This document shows positions 32,646 through 40,565 of a stretch of 64,000 bases of DNA, in pieces. The stretch comes from Methanothrix sp. (GTDB lineage: Archaea; Halobacteriota; Methanosarcinia; Methanotrichales; Methanotrichaceae), in NCBI GenBank assembly GCA_026394555.1, contig JAPKXZ010000071.1, forward strand, positions 1-64,000, written 5' to 3'. A program made the translations under genes and the position numbers. The notes beneath the pieces were generated by a model. The model was not told the DNA's origin, ran no database searches, and was given only the letters and a program-made list of their open reading frames with translations. Each line of letters starts with the position of its first letter. Position 1 is the first letter of the stretch.

Positions 32646-34079
32646 TCACATCCCCAGGCGGATGTGCTTCATTTCCAGGTACGCCTCCAGCCCCCAGTGC
32701 CCCAGCTCTCGCCCCAGACCGCTCTCCTTCCACCCGCCAAAGGGCGCTTGCAGGTCCACCACATTGTTCACATTAACCCCGATGCCTCCCGCCTCCAGCC
32801 CCTCGGCGGCGCGCAGGGCCGTCTTGAGGTCATTGGTAAAGACGTAAGCGGCCAGGCCGTACTCGCTATCGTTAGCGAGGGTTACGGCCTCCTCCAGCGT
32901 CTTGAATTTCATGATGGGAGCCACCGGCCCGAAGGTCTCCTCTCGCATAACTCGCATGCTGTGGTCAGCTTCGCCCAGCACCGTTGGTAGGAAGAAGTAG
33001 CCCTTCTCGTAGGCCTCGCCCTCCGGCTCACTGCCGCCCGAAAGAAGCTCTGCCCCTTTTTCAATCGCGTCGGCCACATGGCTTCGCGTCCTCTCCCGCT
33101 GCGCCCTGCTGAACATGGGCCCCAGGTCCACATCCGGCTCCAGGCCGTTGCCGATCTTGAGCCGCTCGGCCCGCCGCACCAGCAGCTTCGTGAACGGCTC
33201 TGCCACCTCTTCTGCCACATAAATTCGATTAACACTGATGCAGATCTGGCCCATGTTGGAGAAGGCACGCTGGGCCGCAGCGGCTGCAGCGGCCTCCAGG
33301 TCGGCATCTGCGCAGACGATGAAGGGCGACTGGCCGCCCAGCTCCAGGGAGACGCGCTTGATGTGTGCAGCCGCGTGGGCCATGATCTCGCGACCGGTCT
33401 GTGTCTCACCAGTAAAAGCGATCTTTCTGGAGATGGGATTTTCCACTAATTCCGCGCCCACCTCGCTCCCAGGCCCGTGCACCACATTCGCCGCGCCCGC
33501 GGGAAGGCCAGCTTCAGAGACGGCCCGCACAAACTCTGTAGCCGCCAGCGGAGCCTTGCTGGGCGGCTTGGCAACGAAGGTGCAGCCGGCCGCGAGAGCG
33601 GGCGCGACCTTCCAGGCCAAAAGATCCACGGGAAAGTTCCAGGGGGTGATGAGTGCAGCGACGCCCACAGGCTGGCGGAGCACGATGCTTCGGCTGTGCG
33701 AGGAAGAAATCCAATCGCCAAAGTTTCTCTTGCCTTCTTCTGCGTAATAGTCCAGGACATCCGCCGAGGAAAGAATCTCCATTTTAGCGTTTTTGAGGGG
33801 CTTGCCCATCTCCAGAGTCAGCAGTCTAGCTATTTGTTCGGCTCGCTGCCGTACTAAGTCAGCAGCAGCGTGCAAGATCTTAGCCCGCTCTTGGCTGGAG
33901 GTTGCCGACCAGATGGGAAAAGCCTTCTTGGCCGCCTGCAAGGCCTGGCAAGCATCCTGGCGCGTGCCCACGGCCACTTGGGCCACTGGCTCCTGGTTGG
34001 CCGGGTTGTAGATGATTTCAACTTTGCCGGATAAGGAGGCGACATCTTCTCCGTTGATGAGCATGTGAGATTGATGCAT
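32646..34079 (-). CDS. NAD(P)-dependent aldehyde dehydrogenase, 477 aa
   Basis: Full-length ALDH fold. It has the cofactor region VAALITPWNFPVDLL and FVAKPPSKAPLAA, IAFTGETQTGREI, catalytic Glu in VSLELGGQSPFIV, catalytic Cys in FSNMGQICISVNRIYV, and a C-terminal GGWKESGLGRELGHWGLEAY. It is closest in look to succinate-semialdehyde/lactaldehyde/glyceraldehyde-type members; substrate cannot be fixed. It stands alone with repeats on both sides. Confidence 0.87.
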   Translation of the reverse strand: MHQSHMLINGEDVASLSGKVEIIYNPANQEPVAQVAVGTRQDACQALQAAKKAFPIWSATSSQERAKILHAAADLVRQRAEQIARLLTLEMGKPLKNAKMEILSSADVLDYYAEEGKRNFGDWISSSHSRSIVLRQPVGVAALITPWNFPVDLLAWKVAPALAAGCTFVAKPPSKAPLAATEFVRAVSEAGLPAGAANVVHGPGSEVGAELVENPISRKIAFTGETQTGREIMAHAAAHIKRVSLELGGQSPFIVCADADLEAAAAAAAQRAFSNMGQICISVNRIYVAEEVAEPFTKLLVRRAERLKIGNGLEPDVDLGPMFSRAQRERTRSHVADAIEKGAELLSGGSEPEGEAYEKGYFFLPTVLGEADHSMRVMREETFGPVAPIMKFKTLEEAVTLANDSEYGLAAYVFTNDLKTALRAAEGLEAGGIGVNVNNVVDLQAPFGGWKESGLGRELGHWGLEAYLEMKHIRLGM

Positions 34080-34113
34080 GCCAAGTATCCAGTCGTTCTG
34101 AACTCATAACCCT

Positions 34114-34137
34114 TGCTCACAAAGAACGCACAAAGCC
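34114..34137. repeat. Dispersed CACAAAG-type repeat, copy 6 (fragment)
   Basis: GCTCACAAAGAACGCACAAAGC between the aldehyde dehydrogenase and serB; only the left module remains. Confidence 0.4.
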
Positions 34138-34180
34138 GTTTGAGGGAACTGAAAGGGGCTGAAAAAGTATTTAGGCTTGA

Positions 34181-35416
34181 ATGGCTAGCATTGTTTCCGA
34201 TGCAGCTGCCAAGAAAAGGGGGACGTGCCCTCTGAACGACGATCTCTGGGTCATCTCCTTCCTGGGCAAAGATCGACCGGGACTAATCCGCGATATCCTG
34301 GAGGAGCCAGCCCAGCAGAATGTAAATATCGTGGATATGGATCAGCGGGTGATGCAAGGCATATTTGTCATGTCTGTGGTAGCTGATTTTGCCAACGCGC
34401 ACGTCACGGCCAACGAGCTACAGGCGTGGCTGCAAAGGAAGGCCGACGATCTAGGCATTCAATTCAATTTCCTGCCCCTGGGCCAGTACCGGGGCCGGCG
34501 CAAATCGAAGAAGAGCCTGCATGTCGTCACCATTTTGGCCAAAGACCGGCCGGGCATCATCCGCGATGCGTCAAACGTGGCTGCTGGAAATGAGATCAAT
34601 ATCGAAAGAGCATCGGTCACGGCCCGGGGGGACCTCATCTCCATTGAATTTCTCATGGACTTTTCCGATTGCGATGAGAATGACTGCAAAGCCAGGCTCA
34701 AGAAGGATTGCGAGCTTCTCGGCCTGGATGTGGTGATTCAGGATCTGGGGCGCTCTCGCAAAGAGAAACGGCTTATCGTTTTTGACATGGACATGACCAT
34801 TGTCGATTTTGAGATCATCAACAAGCTGGCCGGATTTGCGGGAGTGGACGAGCAGGTAAAAGCGATAACTGAGATGGCCATGAATGGGGAGATGGACTTC
34901 AAGGAGTCGCTGCGCCAGAGGGTGCGCCTCCTCAAGGGAATGCCGGAGAGAACCTTGCAGGAGATCGCTTCCGATCTGCGTCTTACCCCAGGATCGGAGG
35001 AGCTGCTGCATCACTTAAAGCATTTAGGCTACAAGATCGCACTCATCAGCGGCGGATTTACCTATTTCACCGATGTGCTCAAAGAGCAACTGGGCTTTGA
35101 CTACACCTTTGCCAATGAACTGATGATTGAGAACGGCTTTGTCACCGGCGAGATCAAAGGAGATATCATCGATGCCGAGGCCAAGGGGCGCATCATCTAC
35201 CATCTGGCGGAGCTGGAGAATATCAGTTCGGACAATATTGTGGCCGTGGGCGACGGAGCCAACGACTGCCTCATGATCAAGAACGCCGGTCTCGGTGTGG
35301 CCTTCAATGCCAAAGAGGTCTTAAAGAAGGTATCCGACGGATCACTGTCCCGGGAGAACCTGCTGGGACTGCTCAATGTCCTGGGCCTGGCCGAGAAGGA
35401 TAAAGAGATGCCTTGA
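34181..35416 (+). CDS. serB: Phosphoserine phosphatase with two ACT domains, 411 aa
   Basis: Two ACT domains (about 20-95 and 110-185; ISFLGKDRPGLIRDI and VTILAKDRPGIIRDA) precede a HAD domain from about 198. HAD motifs: VFDMDMTIVDFE, ALISGGFTYFTD, and VAVGDGANDCLMIKNAGLG. It catalyses the last step of serine synthesis; the ACT domains suggest control by serine or another amino acid. After its TGA the same frame stays open and encodes a winged-helix segment (35447 entry). Confidence 0.88.
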   Translation: MASIVSDAAAKKRGTCPLNDDLWVISFLGKDRPGLIRDILEEPAQQNVNIVDMDQRVMQGIFVMSVVADFANAHVTANELQAWLQRKADDLGIQFNFLPLGQYRGRRKSKKSLHVVTILAKDRPGIIRDASNVAAGNEINIERASVTARGDLISIEFLMDFSDCDENDCKARLKKDCELLGLDVVIQDLGRSRKEKRLIVFDMDMTIVDFEIINKLAGFAGVDEQVKAITEMAMNGEMDFKESLRQRVRLLKGMPERTLQEIASDLRLTPGSEELLHHLKHLGYKIALISGGFTYFTDVLKEQLGFDYTFANELMIENGFVTGEIKGDIIDAEAKGRIIYHLAELENISSDNIVAVGDGANDCLMIKNAGLGVAFNAKEVLKKVSDGSLSRENLLGLLNVLGLAEKDKEMP

Positions 35417-35446
35417 TCTGAAAAAGAGACAATCACTGCCCCTCAG

Positions 35447-35644
35447 GTGGCCGCCGAGCTGGGCCTTTCCGAAAGGATGGCTAGAAATCTTCTCAAAAGT
35501 TGGGTGGAAGACGGATGGCTGGAGAAAGGCAAATCAGTCACGACGCGCCCGAAGCTACAATTTAACGGCAAAATATCGGCAATACATCAGCAGCTTATCG
35601 GCAACGCCCTGGGAAGAAGAGAAGAACATGGGCTGATTGAGTAA
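35447..35644 (+). CDS. Small HTH protein in frame behind serB
   Basis: The GTG at 35447 gives 65 residues with AAELGLSERMARNLLKSWVE as an HTH and DGWLEKGK as a wing. The domain homology begins earlier (EKETITAPQV), directly after the serB TGA and in the same frame, without an obvious start codon. Possibilities: a clipped gene, a non-standard start, or low-level stop read-through producing a SerB-HTH fusion. I cannot decide. Confidence 0.45.
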   Translation: MAAELGLSERMARNLLKSWVEDGWLEKGKSVTTRPKLQFNGKISAIHQQLIGNALGRREEHGLIE

Positions 35645-35682
35645 CCGCAGTTTTTCGAGTTTCATTCATGAGATCGGAGACC

Positions 35683-36054
35683 CTAAGCTTTCATCTCTTT
35701 AATCATAGCCTCAAGCTTTTTGATTCCTCTTGAAGCCTCAATCATCAATTCATAGTATCTATCAGGCGTGTCCGTATCTAAGAAAAACTCGAACTCCCCG
35801 GTTGACGGCGAATACTCTTTCTGAATATCAACTGCGTCTCGCTCCTTTGTGGAATCCAATGCTAATAATAAGTGCTGCAGATCGGCAGCTCCTCCTTCCG
35901 CCACAACTTTCACGCGCCCATCTTCCTGGTTCTTTGCGTAACCTGTCAGCCCGAAAATCCGAGCAATGCTGACAGCTCGGTCTCTGTAACCAGACTCCTG
36001 GGCCTTGCCTGAGATGTAAGCAGTTAGCCTTAGCATTTCTGTCATCAAGATCAT
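35683..36054 (-). CDS. Acylphosphatase-like protein, 123 aa
   Basis: LTAYISGKAQESGYRDRAVSIA aligns with the acylphosphatase start, where the Arg of GxR binds phosphate; GLTGYAKNQEDGRVKVVAEG carries the catalytic-type Asn. A C-terminal tail (about 35 residues) is extra. The ATG at 36054 overlaps the stop of the preceding antitoxin-type gene. The coupling suggests joint function, for instance as partner of the DUF104 protein, though the catalytic residues also permit a simple housekeeping role. Confidence 0.65.
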   Translation of the reverse strand: MILMTEMLRLTAYISGKAQESGYRDRAVSIARIFGLTGYAKNQEDGRVKVVAEGGAADLQHLLLALDSTKERDAVDIQKEYSPSTGEFEFFLDTDTPDRYYELMIEASRGIKKLEAMIKEMKA

Positions 36055-36464
36055 TCGTCGCTATCTGCGATATCTCTAGCTATGGCTGGATCAAGCTTGA
36101 TTATGCCTTTTGTCTTTCTAACGGAGCTACCAATCTCAGTATTCGCCTCAATCGGCAGGAGTTCAAGAACTTCTGAATCATTAGATTCTTCCAGCTCTGC
36201 TAATCTCTCTGCAGATGCCTTACCAAGTATGCCGTAATATTTCGAAAGGCCACATCTGCCCATCTGGGCATCTTCTTCAAACTTTTCAAACTCTCCCATA
36301 GAACCTTCGCCGAATGCTCCGTAGAATCTAGAGATGTCGAATTTTCTTACCGTAAGCTTCAATCTCTCGCCTTCTCTAAAGTCAACCTCATGAAGCGGCC
36401 TTAATACGCCGCCTTCATAAACGCATTCAATGGTATTGGGTCCACTCATAATACAGCCGTTCAT
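36051..36464 (-). CDS. DUF104 (AF2212-like) antitoxin-type protein, 137 aa
   Basis: Residues about 7-42 (MSGPNTIECVYEGGVLRPLH, FREGERLKLTVRK) match DUF104, a small beta-rich family usually found as a VapB-like antitoxin. The rest is acidic, contains FYGAFGEGSMGEFEKFEEDA and a partial echo YYGILGKASAERLAELEES, and may bind a partner. Both ends overlap neighbours by ATGA, making a three-gene coupled unit without a recognisable PIN toxin. Confidence 0.65.
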   Translation of the reverse strand: MNGCIMSGPNTIECVYEGGVLRPLHEVDFREGERLKLTVRKFDISRFYGAFGEGSMGEFEKFEEDAQMGRCGLSKYYGILGKASAERLAELEESNDSEVLELLPIEANTEIGSSVRKTKGIIKLDPAIARDIADSDE

Positions 36465-36595
36465 TTTATTGGACTCGCATGGCTAAATATTCTTCCGTTA
36501 ACCTCATGCAAAAGCTTTTTCCCGTTTGCCGCCAGAAAGCCGTCATCAGGAGGATAATAGTAATTGACCCTGAGCCTCAAGTCTCCAAAACTCAT
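36461..36595 (-). CDS. Short coupled ORF, 44 aa (56 aa from an upstream ATG)
   Basis: MSFGDLRLRVNYYYPPDDGF... ends at a TGA overlapping the start of the DUF104 gene. A start at 36631 would add 12 residues. The Tyr-rich, basic peptide is not recognised. The exact ATGA overlap is the main argument that it is real. It might be a truncated upstream partner. Confidence 0.35.
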   Translation of the reverse strand: MSFGDLRLRVNYYYPPDDGFLAANGKKLLHEVNGRIFSHASPIK

Positions 36596-36651
36596 TTTGA
36601 AGTCCTGCGTTGCCGCTGCGATCTCCCCCATCAGCCCGGAGCCACGTCCCC

Positions 36652-36885
36652 ATGCCTGACCTTGCCCGCTGGGGTCCGGACAATCCCCATCCTCTCTCCC
36701 AGATGAGGACGGAACTGGTCTAGGACGGCAAGCACATTGAGTACGGCCGCCGCCGCAGCGTGGACGTGGCCGGGGCAGCCATGCCCATGCAGAAAATAGA
36801 AACGATGGACATGCCCAGGAGTGAGGCCCTGGCATCCGGCCAGACCACTTTTGGGGAGCTTTCCACCACCTTGCAGGAGGATTAA
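36652..36885 (+). pseudogene. Broken coding fragment with internal TAG
   Basis: The frame starting at ATG 36652 reads NPHPLSQMRTELV, then a TAG at 36721, then DGKHIEYGRRRSVDV and MPMQKIETMDMPRSEALASG to TAA at 36883-36885. The pattern 'NPxPLSxMxTELVxDGKxxEYG' reminds me of the N-terminus of proteins in restriction-modification clusters, but this is a weak memory-based match. It is clearly inactivated. Confidence 0.4.
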
Positions 36886-36914
36886 CGCCTCCTGGCGGGA
36901 TATTCTCTGCAGTA

Positions 36915-37090
36915 AAGCTGCATTTGTGGAAACGGCAAAAACAGATTTGCTGGATACGGTTGACCGAATCTATTCCTTCCGCAACGAATACATCGCCCAT
37001 CAGGAAAAGGAGCTTCTGGACAGAGAGGTGGCCAAAGAGGCCATGAGGGACTGGATCTCTGGCTTGAGACGAATCTGGCGTCATCCGTGA
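36915..37090 (+). pseudogene. HEPN-like C-terminal fragment
   Basis: The frame reads ETAKTDLLDTVDRIYSFRNE then YIAHQEKELLDREVAKEAMR. The RNEYIAH element fits the R-x4-6-H HEPN RNase signature. Nothing resembling the start of such a protein is left, so it is most likely the tail of a lost toxin or defence gene. Confidence 0.4.
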
Positions 37091-37193
37091 CGCACAAATT
37101 AGTTCGTGCGACATATTTGGCAAGATATGACGCGCAAATAAATTTGCAGGTAATCCACGACACAATGAGAGAAGTGATTATCTCTTGAACAAC

Positions 37194-37310
37194 ATGGCCT
37201 ATGCAGAGAATTCTCTTCCCGGAGAGCTAAGTTATTATGCTAAGAGAACAAAAGAAGCACTCCAAAATTCGTATCGCTCGGAAAAAGCATTTATACTTGT
37301 TTCTGCGTAA
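37194..37310 (+). CDS. Doubtful 38-aa ORF before rps19e
   Basis: ATG 37194 to TAA 37308-37310 encodes MAYAENSLPGELSYYAKRTK and 18 more residues. It runs through the likely rps19e promoter (TATA CATTTATACTT, 37288-37298). It may be another decayed fragment rather than a gene. Confidence 0.2.
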   Translation: MAYAENSLPGELSYYAKRTKEALQNSYRSEKAFILVSA

Positions 37311-37352
37311 GGGTTCTGGTTTGTTCCTTATCATCTCGGAGGATTGAAAGAT

Positions 37353-37817
37353 TTGACAACTGTTTACGACGTACCTCCCCATGACTTGATAGCTGCCGTA
37401 GCCGAAGAGCTAAAGGCGGCAGGCAAGGTTCAGCCCCCGGAATGGGCTGAGTTTGCTAAGACTGGGGTAAATAGGGAGATGCCGCCCACAAACCCCGACT
37501 GGTGGTTTGTGCGGTGTGCATCAGTACTGCGCAGAATATATATCGACGGCCCGGTGGGCGTTTCCCGCCTTAGAAGCTTCTACGGCGGAAAGCATCGCAA
37601 GGGTGTAGCTACAGGATTCTTCTGCAAGGGCAGCGGCTCAGTAGCAAGAGAGTCCCTGCAGCAGCTGGAGAAGGCCGGCTACGTGAAAAAGCTAAAGAAA
37701 GGACGCCAAATGACCCCCGCTGGTCAGGCATACCTTGATGGGGTCGCCCATAAAGTAAGAAGCCAGATGCAAGGCTCGGCGGCACCTGCAGCAGAACCTG
37801 CTGCCGATTCGGCATAA
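37353..37817 (+). CDS. rps19e: Ribosomal protein S19e
   Basis: TTG 37353 is chosen: the protein then begins MTTVYDVPPHDLI like its homologues, and the ribosome site CGGAGG lies about 10 bases upstream. The TTG at 37344 is too close to it. Conserved parts: PDWWFVRCASVLRRIYIDGP, VGVSRLRSFYGGKHRKG and RESLQQLEKAGYVKK. An Ala-rich tail (SAAPAAEPAADSA) is extra. It heads the ribosomal/chaperone cluster. Confidence 0.92.
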   Translation: MTTVYDVPPHDLIAAVAEELKAAGKVQPPEWAEFAKTGVNREMPPTNPDWWFVRCASVLRRIYIDGPVGVSRLRSFYGGKHRKGVATGFFCKGSGSVARESLQQLEKAGYVKKLKKGRQMTPAGQAYLDGVAHKVRSQMQGSAAPAAEPAADSA

Positions 37818-37842
37818 AGCTTAGGCGAGGACTGAAAAAAGT

Positions 37843-38184
37843 ATGGCTGATGATGAGCTTGCAGATTTAAGACGAAAGAGGATGGACCAGATCCAAAAAC
37901 AGCAGGTGGATTCGCAGATGGCTGCGGCTTCGCAAGAGCAGGCCCAGCAGGAGATGGAGGCCAAAAAGGCATCCTTGATGAGGACCATCCTCACTCCCGA
38001 AGCTCGGGAACGGCTCAATGCAATACGCATGACCAAGCCGGAGTTCGTCACTCAGATTGAAGGTCAACTCATCATGCTTGCTCAAAGCGGCAGGCTGAGG
38101 GGCGCAATCACCGACGAGCAACTCAAGGCGATCCTCAAGCAGGCTCAGCCCACGAAGAGAGACATCACCATAACCAGGAGATAA
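37843..38184 (+). CDS. PDCD5-family DNA-binding protein, 113 aa
   Basis: An archaeal homologue of the PDCD5/TFAR19 family: a charged coiled N-terminus ([16 protein letters not shown]), then [20 protein letters not shown] and a three-helix core ending [10 protein letters not shown]. It normally follows rps19e in archaea, as here. The biological role in archaea is not established. Confidence 0.88.
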   Translation: MADDELADLRRKRMDQIQKQQVDSQMAAASQEQAQQEMEAKKASLMRTILTPEARERLNAIRMTKPEFVTQIEGQLIMLAQSGRLRGAITDEQLKAILKQAQPTKRDITITRR

Positions 38185-38209
38185 AGCGGCTGTAAGCTGT
38201 AGGCAGTTC

Positions 38210-38866
38210 ATGAAGGTTGCAGTCTTATTTTCCGGCGGAAAAGATAGCAGCTTGGCGGCTCTTCTTCTCGAACCGTTCTTTGACGAGATAGAGCTTGTCA
38301 CCTTCAGCTTCGGCCATGATGATACCTGGACGAGAGCGGCTGATGCGGCACGAGAGCTTGGCCATCCCCATAGGAGGATGGTCTTTGAAGATAGCGTCCT
38401 GGAGCGGGCCCTGGAGATACTGCTTTGCACGGGCTATCCCAATGATGCTCTCAATTATGTTCATCCAATTGCAGTAGAAACTGTAGCGAAAGAGTGCGAA
38501 TTTGTGGCGGACGGGACGAGGCGGGATGATCGCGCACCCAAAATGGGCTTTAGCGCTATCCGAAGCCTGGAAGACCGGTTGCATATGCAATACTTAAGAC
38601 CCCTGGCGGGCCTGGGTCAAAAGGCGATCCGGGCCATGGCCTCGCGCTATTTGGACTTCGAGGAAGAGCTATCCGAGAGGTATCCCGCCTCAGACTTCGA
38701 GGTGGGCCTGAGATATGCGCTAAAAGAGAGGTGCGGCCAGGCTAAGGTCGATGAGATCTTCCCCTCCAATCATACGCACACCAGAGTTATCCGGAGGAAG
38801 AGATTTGTCCAAGAAATTAAAGGGCAAGAAGATCAGGCTTGCCAAGGCGTTCAATCAGAATCGTAG
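38210..38866 (+). CDS. PP-loop ATPase family protein, 218 aa
   Basis: The N-terminal [18 protein letters not shown] is a PP-loop (SGGxDSS) of adenine-nucleotide alpha hydrolases. It continues with [24 protein letters not shown] and [15 protein letters not shown]. It may be a tRNA-modifying or amide-forming ATPase; no specific function is known. It is encoded inside the S19e-L39e-L31e cluster, and its end overlaps the L39e start, so it is part of the translation operon. Confidence 0.8.
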   Translation: MKVAVLFSGGKDSSLAALLLEPFFDEIELVTFSFGHDDTWTRAADAARELGHPHRRMVFEDSVLERALEILLCTGYPNDALNYVHPIAVETVAKECEFVADGTRRDDRAPKMGFSAIRSLEDRLHMQYLRPLAGLGQKAIRAMASRYLDFEEELSERYPASDFEVGLRYALKERCGQAKVDEIFPSNHTHTRVIRRKRFVQEIKGQEDQACQGVQSES

Positions 38867-38957
38867 GGTTCCCTCCTGGGTCATTGTCAAGACCATGAGG
38901 AAAGTAGTCACTCATCCCAAGAGACGACATTGGAGAAGAAGCAGCTTAGAGAGATAG
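38805..38957 (+). CDS. rpl39e: Ribosomal protein L39e
   Basis: TTG 38805 after CCGGAGGAAGA gives a 50-residue, highly basic protein: [32 protein letters not shown] and [11 protein letters not shown]. Length and sequence are typical. It overlaps the preceding gene by 62 bases and ends three bases before the rpl31e start. Confidence 0.92.
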   Translation: MSKKLKGKKIRLAKAFNQNRRVPSWVIVKTMRKVVTHPKRRHWRRSSLER

Positions 38958-38959
38958 AC

Positions 38960-39226
38960 ATGGCGGACACAGAAAGAGTTTACACCATACCCCTGGGTAT
39001 AGTCAAATGCGCTCCCATTTACAGAAGGTCCAACCGGGCCATAACCGAGATTAGGACCTACCTCGCCCGGCATATGAAGGTGGAAAAGAAAAATATAAAG
39101 ATCGACCCAGGTCTAAGCGAAGTCATCTGGGCCAGAGGCGATATGAAGCCTCCCCGGCGCGTAAGGGTACGCGCGGTCAAGTTCGAAGACGGCGGGGTTG
39201 AGGCGGAGTTTGCTGGTGACAGATAA
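38960..39226 (+). CDS. rpl31e: Ribosomal protein L31e
   Basis: ATG 38960, 88 residues: ERVYTIPLGIVKCAPIYRRS, AITEIRTYLARHMKVE and the C-terminal RRVRVRAVKFEDGGVEAEF fit L31e. It follows rpl39e by two bases and overlaps eif6. Confidence 0.92.
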   Translation: MADTERVYTIPLGIVKCAPIYRRSNRAITEIRTYLARHMKVEKKNIKIDPGLSEVIWARGDMKPPRRVRVRAVKFEDGGVEAEFAGDR

Positions 39227-39881
39227 ACGATTAAAGATAGCAGGAAGCAGCCTTCTCGGTGTATTTGCCAAATGCACGGATAAGGTTCTACTCGTGCCGC
39301 AGGAAGTGGGCGAAGCCGATCGGCAATTACTCGAGGCTGGCCTGAAAGTGCCGTCCGTGCGGGTACTGGCCGGTGTAGGCTCCGTCTTGGGGTCCCTGGT
39401 CGCGGCCAATAGCAATGGCTTCGTGGTAACCCATCATGCCGGCAGTGAGGAACTCAAGGTTCTTCGCGAACACGGCCAGGTCGCAAGACTGCCGGCCAGG
39501 ATCAATGCCGCGGGCAATGTGATTTTGGTCAACGACAGCGCTGCTTTGGTCCATCCGGAGCTGTCTAGCAGGGCCTGCGAAACGATAGAGCAAACATTAG
39601 GCGTGAAGTTGGAGAAAGGCACTATCGGTGGCCTGAAGACCGTGGGAATGGCGGGAGTGGCAACCAACAAAGGGCTTCTCGTGCACCCACGCATCTGTGA
39701 AGAGGAGATCGCCGTCTTAGAGAGGCTCTTCGGGTTGCCTGTGGACGTGGGCACAGTGAACCTCGGCTCACCGCTGGTGGGCTCAGGAGTGCTGGCCAAC
39801 AGCCATGGTTACTTCGCAGGTACAGGAACTTCCGGCCCAGAGCTGGGGCGCATCGAGGACGCACTAGGTTTCCTGATTTAA
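39216..39881 (+). CDS. eif6: Translation initiation factor 6
   Basis: aIF6 binds the 50S subunit and prevents premature joining. Family marks: GSSLLGVFAKCTDKVLLVP, GSVLGSLVAANSNGFVV, TIGGLKTVGMAGVATNKGLL and GTVNLGSPLVGSGVLANSHG. The start is uncertain: GTG 39216 gives the usual length, TTG 39210 is also possible. Both lie inside the end of rpl31e. Confidence 0.9.
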   Translation: MTDKRLKIAGSSLLGVFAKCTDKVLLVPQEVGEADRQLLEAGLKVPSVRVLAGVGSVLGSLVAANSNGFVVTHHAGSEELKVLREHGQVARLPARINAAGNVILVNDSAALVHPELSSRACETIEQTLGVKLEKGTIGGLKTVGMAGVATNKGLLVHPRICEEEIAVLERLFGLPVDVGTVNLGSPLVGSGVLANSHGYFAGTGTSGPELGRIEDALGFLI

Positions 39882-39919
39882 TGATTCCAGTAGTTGATGA
39901 ATAGAGTAGGGGTGGAATA

Positions 39920-40108
39920 GTGAGCAATTTCGAGATCAGAGGAAAGTACAAGGGAGGACTTGTCGGCAAGACCTGGCTGGTCTTCAGCAAGGTTGTTGAG
40001 AGCCAGAACGAGAAAAATGCCGTAAATAAAGTCTATTCCCTCATGGGAAGCGAACACGGTCTAAAGAGGGGTCTCATCACGATAGACGAGGTGAAGGCTG
40101 TTGAGTAG
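39920..40108 (+). CDS. rplX: Ribosomal protein L18Ae/LX
   Basis: GTG 39920, 62 residues: FEIRGKYKGGLVGKTWLVFS, AVNKVYSLMGSEHGLKRGLI. This is the archaeal LX protein. It overlaps the prefoldin gene by 8 bases in the common archaeal order eif6-rplX-pfdA-ftsY. Confidence 0.9.
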   Translation: MSNFEIRGKYKGGLVGKTWLVFSKVVESQNEKNAVNKVYSLMGSEHGLKRGLITIDEVKAVE

Positions 40109-40565
40109 CACTCCTGGAGGCGAGGAAGAGGTCAGAAGGCTCCTGGCCGCATATCAGCAATATCAGGCTCAAGCAGACGGCATAATGCAACAGCTCAGTC
40201 TGACACAGATGACGGCGGAGGGCTTGGAGAGGGCACTGCTTGCGGTAGAGGCCCTGGCCGAGGCACAAGTCGGACAGGAGATTCTCGTTCCCATCGGATC
40301 TGGGTCTTTTATCCACGGAAATCTCGCCTCTAAGGAGAAAGTAGTCTTGAATGTGGGCGCGGGCGTTAGCATTGAAAAGACCGCCGCCGAGGCTAAGGAT
40401 ATTCTGACTGTTAGGAAGGCAGAAGTTCTTGAGGGATCTAAAAAGCTTAATGCGGTGCTTGCCAAGATCGATCAAGAGATGCAGAAGATCCAGGCCATAA
40501 TGCAGCAATTTGAAGAGAGCGCTAATTCGCATCAGCACGGCCCGGGGAGCGAAGGGGTTGTTTAG
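40101..40565 (+). CDS. pfdA: Prefoldin alpha subunit
   Basis: A TTG start at 40101. Coiled-coil arms (residues about 8-50 and 100-140) flank beta hairpins with ILVPIGSGSFIHGNL and VVLNVGAGVSIEKTAAEA, the hallmark of alpha prefoldin. It holds unfolded proteins for the thermosome. Its end overlaps ftsY by 8 bases. Confidence 0.9.
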   Translation: MSSTPGGEEEVRRLLAAYQQYQAQADGIMQQLSLTQMTAEGLERALLAVEALAEAQVGQEILVPIGSGSFIHGNLASKEKVVLNVGAGVSIEKTAAEAKDILTVRKAEVLEGSKKLNAVLAKIDQEMQKIQAIMQQFEESANSHQHGPGSEGVV

